Assembly: GCA_027044735.1 (NCBI GenBank)
Contig: JALUBW010000180.1
Span: 1-9,915 of the forward strand
Direction: 5' to 3'
DNA: 9,915 nt
Source: Anaerolineales bacterium
GTDB taxonomy: Bacteria; Chloroflexota; Anaerolineae; Anaerolineales; DRMV01
A program made the translations under genes and the position numbers. A model generated the notes under the pieces. The model was not told where the DNA came from and searched no databases. It saw only the letters and a program-made list of their open reading frames with translations. This document shows positions 6,890-9,915 of this stretch, in pieces. Each line of letters opens with the position of its first letter. Position 1 is the first letter of the stretch.

Positions 6890-7657
6890 TTATCCTTCCA
6901 GATCTTCAGCAATTGCCTCAATAATCTCCCGACAGGTTAACAGCACTCGACTTGCATTTTCGTCACCCCACTCTTCAGGATCCCTCGATCCAGCGTGCAT
7001 TGCCCCATTGCGCAGGGTACGCAGGCTATCAAGGCGCTGGAATAAAGAGACCGGGATCTGCTCCCTTAGGTCTTGCACCATTTGCCCCCAGGTTTTTGAC
7101 CCTGGCTCACTTCCTGTTTTCCTGCGGTAATATTCCCGCAAGATTCCCTCAAGGGCGCGTAAAGAAAACATGATTGCCGAAGCAGAAAATCCCGCGGCAA
7201 AGGTCCGTGCCGCTTCCTCAAAATCCTCCACGACGCCCGGCGGGGGCTGTGCGAACACAGTACCAAACCTTCGCAAGAACCACTCGGTCGGGTTTGCAAG
7301 CAATCGTGCGACCTCTATCTTGCGAGCAGGGATAGGAAAGAAAATGGGGCGTTGAGACGCTTCATCCTCTACACTTTCCCATAAGTCATGCGCAAGGGTG
7401 CGAATTGGCGAGGCAAGGTCGCCAAGGATGGGTTCTTCCCAATCCTCTAAGCGGCTAAGAATCTCTTCAATACGCCCATTTATTCTTCTGGCTGTGGTTT
7501 CCAGGACTGCCTCATGAAGAAAGTGCCAAACCAACTCAAGGCTGCCGTAAATGCTTTCATCATGCTTGGGGTTCAGTGGAGAGTCCCGTTTGGCCCTTTG
7601 CAGTCGTTTGATATAGTGGCCAATTACAATGGCTTCCCACAAGGTAATGGGTGACAT
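6890..7657 (-). CDS. uncharacterised HEPN-domain protein (DUF4145-like C-terminus) with RNase motif
   Basis: A 255-residue soluble protein that I cannot assign to a named Cas family. Residues 1-130 are mainly charged helices without an obvious Rossmann/CARF pattern or membrane segment. Residues 142-255 look like a HEPN or DUF4145 domain: a long helix from EDFEEAARTFAAG through RALEGILREYYRR, then a short linker and a second helical pair containing LRTLRNGAMHAG. In it, R216-N217 and H221 make the R-N-x3-H arrangement of the HEPN ribonuclease motif (Rx4-6H with a polar residue after R), encoded at 6995-7012. The gene starts at ATG 7655-7657 in a TGATG overlap with the RAMP gene stop and is followed three bases later by csx15. 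The context suggests an accessory RNA-cleaving effector or toxin-like component. A non-catalytic HEPN partner such as a nucleotidyltransferase-associated protein is an alternative. I would not assign a definite function. Confidence 0.6.
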   Translation of the reverse strand: MSPITLWEAIVIGHYIKRLQRAKRDSPLNPKHDESIYGSLELVWHFLHEAVLETTARRINGRIEEILSRLEDWEEPILGDLASPIRTLAHDLWESVEDEASQRPIFFPIPARKIEVARLLANPTEWFLRRFGTVFAQPPPGVVEDFEEAARTFAAGFSASAIMFSLRALEGILREYYRRKTGSEPGSKTWGQMVQDLREQIPVSLFQRLDSLRTLRNGAMHAGSRDPEEWGDENASRVLLTCREIIEAIAEDLEG

Positions 7658-9900
7658 CAGTCATCCTCCACGATATTTCCCTGACGGTCAATAAGTGGAA
7701 GGCCTTTTGTATCATCTTCAGCCAATGGTAGAACGAGACGCGGTCCTGCATTCCGACCACTGCGCTTGTTCCCTAAAAACCATTCATAATTTCGCCCTTC
7801 TGGCTGAGGTTCTTTGGTGCTTCGCGGATAATGCACTGGGAGGGAGGGAGAATGTCCTAATAGTGCTTTTAGGTCGCGAATGTTTGGCAGTTCTTCGAAA
7901 CTCGTGGCTTGGTAAAGGCGAGCCATTTCCGACTTGAAGAGATGAACCCACTCCTCTTTCTTTATCAAAGCATCCATCCATCCCCCGTTACGCGTCAGGT
8001 TTTGATAACGCTGGGCGATGTCTACGAGTTGAATGTCCACGATCTCAATGGTGGCTTCGCCAAAGCCCAAGGGCTTGGCATAGCCAATTCGATGGTGCCA
8101 CCCTTCCATCTCTAAAGCCCAGAGCAAAGCCCCCAGTTCAGCCGGGGCCAGATTTTCAAATTCAACCATAAACTCAAAAATTGTGCCCGGAGGCTGTATC
8201 TCGTGAATCGTCCGGTTCTGATCACTCTTGTAACCACCAGGGCTTTGATATTCCTTGGGATCTAAAGGAAGTCGGTGCCGTCGGTAGATTTTACGCCCTC
8301 GAATGACCTGGTTAGGCGCGTCATAATTGATTTCTGCGTCGGGCTTGCCGTTTTGCGGCTTCCCGTGTTGAGGGCGCAAATAAAAGCGGAAGGTGGTAGG
8401 CTTTGGCGTGCTGAGAATAGATAAGGTAGCATCAAAAGGCTCTTTCTCAGATGAATTTGTTGCGTTCTCTATTTTGATGGCGTGGGTAAAACGTACGCGG
8501 CCAGCATAGGCTGTTTTTTCATCTGGGCTTTCCCTACCCGCTTCAGGATGAACCCAACCAAAAACTCGGCATGCGGGACACAAGTGAGAATATTCGGTGC
8601 AGGCATGTAAATGGGCGGGAAGAATCTCCCCCAATGCACGTTCGTATAAAATGCGTGGCACTGAGACGGGTACCAAAAACGCAACTTCTGGACCACTGCG
8701 CCCCTGTTTAAGCATTGCGTAGACCAAGTCACCGTCTTCAAGATTTCGCGCTTTTTTCTCTATAATGTGACGACTGAGAGCAGGTTTTTTCTCCTTGTTG
8801 CGGATTGGTTTATCAAGAGGTATCCCCCCTTGCCTTCGTCTTTGTATATCATCGGCATGGCGCTCTTGATAATCAGTGATGAGCTCCTTATAGCGTTCAA
8901 TTACTTTATCCGGCAGTTCAATGGGTTCAGCGAGCGAAGCATTTTCAGGTGTGCGGAAGAAAAATCGCTCATCATGCTTGTTTTCAATGTTCTGGTGGTT
9001 AATACACAGATACCCCTCCACAACTCGTTGTCCTTGTTTAGGTTTGGGTAAATCTTTGCGCCCCTTGGCTAGTTGAACCACGTTCCAAAAACGGAAATGT
9101 CTTAAAGGATGCTCTACCAATTCAATCAAAGCCCAGGCTTTGTCTTTGTGCGTCCATCCTTCGCGTTGCAGTCTCTGTCGCACAGAGTAAGGGGAACGCG
9201 GGCGTTGAAGAGTGGTCTTGCTTTTTCGAAGAGGTGTATAGAAATACACCCATGCTGCATACTGTGGCCCTGCCGGGGGACTGCCGATCATGATTGAAGT
9301 GGTACCCGGTAACAAATGAAGAAGATATTTGCCTTGGCGTTTTTCCACCCTTGCAGGGATTAACTTAAGCGCTTCTTTAGGGGGAAGATGATCACTGAGG
9401 TGTTTATCGCTGCTAAATTGAGCAAAGCAGGAATTTGTGGCAATCTCAAAAATATTCCGTATACTCCCTCGCAAAGTGCTGGCGGGAATGGCGATGTCCC
9501 CGTCAGGAGTGCGGAAGAAACGATAATGAGGATGCCGCTTGCCGCTTTCCAGTGTTTCCTCTCTAATGCCATGGGAATCTGAGATAAAGATCGGGCTTTG
9601 AGCAATCAAAAGGCACTTGATACGACCAGTAAGCCCTACATACCGGTCGTGGGGTGGAGGTTCGCAATCGCCCAAAACATGATCCTGGGAACGGGGCTGG
9701 TCTAAATAGCGTACGAAGTTATAAGGGTTTAAGAAGCGATATTTACCAGACGAAGTGCTATTCGGCTGTTGGGGAGAAGACCGTGTTCCCTCGGGCTTCT
9801 TGGAGACCCGTTTTACTTCCGCAATTTCCTCCAACAAACGTACCTTTGAGGCATATTCCCCGTCTGGTTCGAACTCTACCCGGCGCCCCCTTTTCACCAT
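7657..9900 (-). CDS. TIGR03986-family type III-like CRISPR RAMP protein
   Basis: A 747-residue protein with the features of the TIGR03986 RAMP family, Cas7/Csm3-like proteins thought to bind crRNA or target RNA in type III-type complexes. After a polar, probably disordered N-terminal tail (residues 1-52, rich in K, S, P) comes the family signature LNPYNFVRYL (57-66), then the RAMP opening GRIKCLLIAQSPIFISD (92-108) and IPASTLRGSIRNIFE (138-152). A cysteine cluster C434 and CPACRVFGW (441-449) resembles the zinc/FG motif of Csm3/Cmr4. The glycine-rich RAMP loop is IGYAKPLGFGEATIEI (605-620). Residues 155-430 are a large insert, so the protein may hold more than one RAMP domain. The frame stays open to the window edge (five codons upstream), and there is no clear ribosome binding site before the ATG at 9898-9900, so the true start may lie further upstream. 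GC is about 48% in hand-counted samples. Its 3' end couples to the HEPN gene (TGATG). Confidence 0.85.
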   Translation of the reverse strand: MVKRGRRVEFEPDGEYASKVRLLEEIAEVKRVSKKPEGTRSSPQQPNSTSSGKYRFLNPYNFVRYLDQPRSQDHVLGDCEPPPHDRYVGLTGRIKCLLIAQSPIFISDSHGIREETLESGKRHPHYRFFRTPDGDIAIPASTLRGSIRNIFEIATNSCFAQFSSDKHLSDHLPPKEALKLIPARVEKRQGKYLLHLLPGTTSIMIGSPPAGPQYAAWVYFYTPLRKSKTTLQRPRSPYSVRQRLQREGWTHKDKAWALIELVEHPLRHFRFWNVVQLAKGRKDLPKPKQGQRVVEGYLCINHQNIENKHDERFFFRTPENASLAEPIELPDKVIERYKELITDYQERHADDIQRRRQGGIPLDKPIRNKEKKPALSRHIIEKKARNLEDGDLVYAMLKQGRSGPEVAFLVPVSVPRILYERALGEILPAHLHACTEYSHLCPACRVFGWVHPEAGRESPDEKTAYAGRVRFTHAIKIENATNSSEKEPFDATLSILSTPKPTTFRFYLRPQHGKPQNGKPDAEINYDAPNQVIRGRKIYRRHRLPLDPKEYQSPGGYKSDQNRTIHEIQPPGTIFEFMVEFENLAPAELGALLWALEMEGWHHRIGYAKPLGFGEATIEIVDIQLVDIAQRYQNLTRNGGWMDALIKKEEWVHLFKSEMARLYQATSFEELPNIRDLKALLGHSPSLPVHYPRSTKEPQPEGRNYEWFLGNKRSGRNAGPRLVLPLAEDDTKGLPLIDRQGNIVEDD

Positions 9901-9915
9901 TTTTATATCGCCGCC

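Noticed and set aside
6890..7657. CARF-HEPN effector (Csm6/Csx1) identity
   Set aside because: The HEPN-like motif is present, but the N-terminal part is helical and charged with no Rossmann-type strand pattern, so I did not apply these names.

Overview
The whole window is one strand (minus) of a CRISPR-Cas gene cluster, read from right to left. In transcription order it encodes a TIGR03986-family type III-like RAMP protein (9900-7657), a HEPN-type protein of unknown family (7657-6890), Csx15 (6886-6482), Cas6 (6343-5567), a Cas8b of the Csh1/TM1802 kind (5518-3743), Cas7/Csh2 (3746-2793), Cas5b (2796-2020) and a Cas3 with fused HD nuclease and helicase (2059-1, cut by the window edge). No long stretch lacks a gene. 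The largest gap is 138 bp, in front of cas6. No CRISPR repeats, cas1, cas2, cas4, tRNA, rRNA or transposase were seen.

Left part (1-6343): a standard subtype I-B interference operon. cas8b-cas7-cas5 are joined by ATGA stop/start overlaps and cas3 starts 40 bases inside cas5, so the four are probably made from one message by coupled translation. Cas6 would process pre-crRNA, Cas8b/Cas7/Cas5 would form the surveillance complex, and Cas3 would be recruited to degrade DNA. Right part (6482-9915): three genes that are not standard I-B components. The RAMP protein and Csx15 belong to families known from type III systems, where cyclic oligoadenylate signalling operates; Csx15 is regarded as a ring nuclease. 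The middle gene carries an RNGAMH motif of the HEPN ribonuclease type. No Cas10 is in view; if one exists it should lie beyond position 9915.

Base composition is uneven. cas3, csx15 and most of cas6 are GC-rich with G/C at third codon positions. The RAMP gene is near 48% GC in hand-counted 60-base samples. Internal patches of cas5, cas7 and cas8b drop to about 38-40%, which suggests a mosaic operon. The mixture of I-B genes with type III accessories, and the resemblance of the proteins, would fit a thermophilic or sediment Chloroflexota-like bacterium, but this is an inference from general familiarity; nothing in the window fixes the taxon.

The best candidate for something undescribed is the HEPN-like gene between the RAMP gene and csx15: a possible RNase effector, without a visible CARF sensor domain, in the same run of genes as a presumed signal-degrading ring nuclease.
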